64,000 nt of DNA from Glandiceps talaboti. Lineage: Eukaryota > Hemichordata > Enteropneusta > Spengelidae. The notes below the pieces were generated by a model. That model was given only the letters and a program-made list of their open reading frames with translations, searched no databases and was not told the DNA's origin. The stretch covers positions 20,424,681-20,488,680 of the forward strand of contig NC_135552.1 of NCBI RefSeq assembly GCF_964340395.1, given 5' to 3'. Position 1 is the first letter of the stretch. Every line of letters starts with the position of its first letter. The translations under genes and the position numbers were made by a program. Shown here in pieces: positions 62,461 to 64,000 of this stretch.

Positions 62461-63569
62461 TAAAAACTGAATGGTATTTTGAAATTCACTGTACTTACTG
62501 TTTTAGTCATGTTTTTTATATATTTATAGTACGCTTTGACTGCCATATAACCATGGAACTAGAAAATATTATGCAGGTGTTTTCAAGTAGTTCTTAATTT
62601 ATGCTTTTATTTTTTACCTTCAGCTTTAAAAGTATAATATGTTTTTACATCATTGAAAATAAAGTAACTTTTTCATTACGTAGATTTATTGTAATAAACA
62701 AAATGTTTTACATGTCCATAATGTAGTGCTGTGGTTTTATTAAAATTGTTCAAAACTTTAGCTCTTGAAAACTCCTGGAAAACGAAGCTATGAAGTAATC
62801 TATCATTTTACACCATGCTACAGCAAGGTGTCCACTTTACTTACAGCCATTTACAACCGTTGGGGGCGCAATACCAGATACAAAATATCGAAACGTGTCT
62901 TCAAACTGTTACAACTTACACGACGTTCCCTAGTGGAAACACCTGGTCATTAACACATTTAATGAACAATCACCAGATGGTCGTCCTCGAAAAGTCATGG
63001 CCAGTGTGTTCATAAATTTAAGAAAGTCAAACGAGGTTGTGTGATTTAGGAAGGATTCCCGGTAAAATAACAGCATGAGAATATAAGCTTAACGAAAGTA
63101 TTAAATCAACCAAATCTCATGTAATACCTGGATGTCCATATCACATACAATATTAATAGTTATCAGTATATCTACCGGTAACATTTTGTCTATTTCAGGC
63201 ATTGACAATCATTGCAAAATGTATTTCCGCTTACAAAGTACTTCTATCTGGATAAAACCAGTAACGGGTTTGAAATATTCAGTAAGTTAAAAACTGTTTT
63301 TGGCGGTGCCGACAAGAGATTGCTAATTAGGCTCCGAAAAATGAAAAGTTCTGATATATTACTACATTGAAACACAGACTACGTACTGACAAACACATTA
63401 GGATTTCTATTCATGTATCCAGTGCATTATAGATCTTAAAGCGCAACCTCCTGAGATTTACAGATTTGAATTCCAGAATTCAGCACTATTCATCACATAT
63501 TATAAATAAACCTTTTAACAAATACGAATATGGCAAGAGATTACTACGCATTTATCCAATTATTTGTGT

Positions 63570-63598
63570 GTGAATATATGTATGTGTATGTATGTATG

Positions 63599-63630
<32 letters not shown>

Positions 63631-63675
63631 TGTATGTATGTATGTATGTATGTATGTATGTATGTATGTATGTAT

Positions 63676-63714
<39 letters not shown>

Positions 63715-63740
63715 CAGAATAGAATAGAATAGAATCTTTA
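63570..63740. repeat. (GTAT)n, (GT)n and (AGAAT)n microsatellites
   Basis: Three adjoining simple repeats at about 63570-63675, 63677-63711 and 63714-63735. Confidence 0.97.
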
Positions 63741-64000
63741 TTACATGAGAACAAAGGAAAAGAAAACAACTGAAGAAGAAACACTGCACAAATTGACATT
63801 GCCTTGCATCATTTTGAATATTGTATGATCTAATCATTTGTCTCCTCTCCTTCTGTGTCTGCATATCTCTATATTCGTTCTCTGTCACGTGATATTTAAG
63901 CTGACATGTCAATATAAATGGTCAAAGTCAAGGTTATTCTATTATCAACAGGAAGTAGATGTAAATACGTGATAGATAAACGAAGTCACTTTAACGAGAA

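Larger units (their letters stand above)
60601..64000. other. Intergenic region, no supported gene
   Basis: I see no exon with convincing coding content on either strand. It holds a (CA)n tract, a foldback element, and GTAT/GT microsatellites. Short frames here are repeat-driven or random. Confidence 0.6.

Noticed and set aside
63530-63912. His/Thr and Met/Tyr/Val/Cys repeat frames at the right end
   Set aside because: Generated by GTAT and GT microsatellites.

Overview
This is a window of nuclear DNA from an intron-rich animal. The evidence is consensus GT-AG splice sites, small exons in large AT-rich introns, AATAAA signals, many microsatellites, SINE and MITE copies, and ciliary and nucleolar genes of metazoan type. 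The style (tacatgta motifs, CTGT tracts, many short tandem duplications, a tRNA-derived SINE, small foldback transposons) suggests a marine invertebrate. Lancelet, hemichordate, brachiopod or mollusc are all possible, and I cannot name the species.

Layout. (1) 68-1735, plus strand: last two exons and 3' UTR of a PARP14-type mono-ADP-ribosyltransferase. (2) 4517-38984, minus strand: 33 coding exons of one giant secreted or membrane-anchored protein, about 5,020 residues so far. I joined the exons by hand and every intron phase agrees. The order is a hydrophobic N-terminus, DUF11-like beta-sandwich modules with Cys/Asn-rich blocks, an EGF-like segment, a WSC domain, more beta-sandwiches, the start of a probable beta-propeller, one 4.86-kb exon coding 1,619 Cys-rich, N-glycosylation-rich residues with a furin-type site, then more propeller with an Asp-box. 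Its C-terminus is not in the window. (3) 40236-43513, plus: a C1orf131/Faf1-type (DUF4602) small-subunit processome gene, six exons. (4) 45981-55098, minus: a tectonic (TCTN) ciliary transition-zone gene, about 14 exons. (5) 57346-60160, plus: a four-exon gene for a 206-residue protein I do not recognise. (6) 60161-64000: UTR, a foldback element and microsatellites.

Genes 2/3 and 4/5 are head to head across 1.3-kb and 2.2-kb spacers; genes 3/4 converge. The coding strands do not form an operon, and I see no shared pathway beyond the possibility that the giant protein, like tectonic, has a cilium- or sperm-related role; that is speculation.

The two most interesting things are the giant, apparently undescribed multidomain protein and a recurrent pattern in its introns: at least six exon-intron borders have been tandemly copied into the intron, so that decoy 5' or 3' splice sites stand in arrays of two to seven. 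A fifth-gene intron shows a similar array. There are also several intact-looking foldback elements, one with a clear 9-12 bp target-site duplication.
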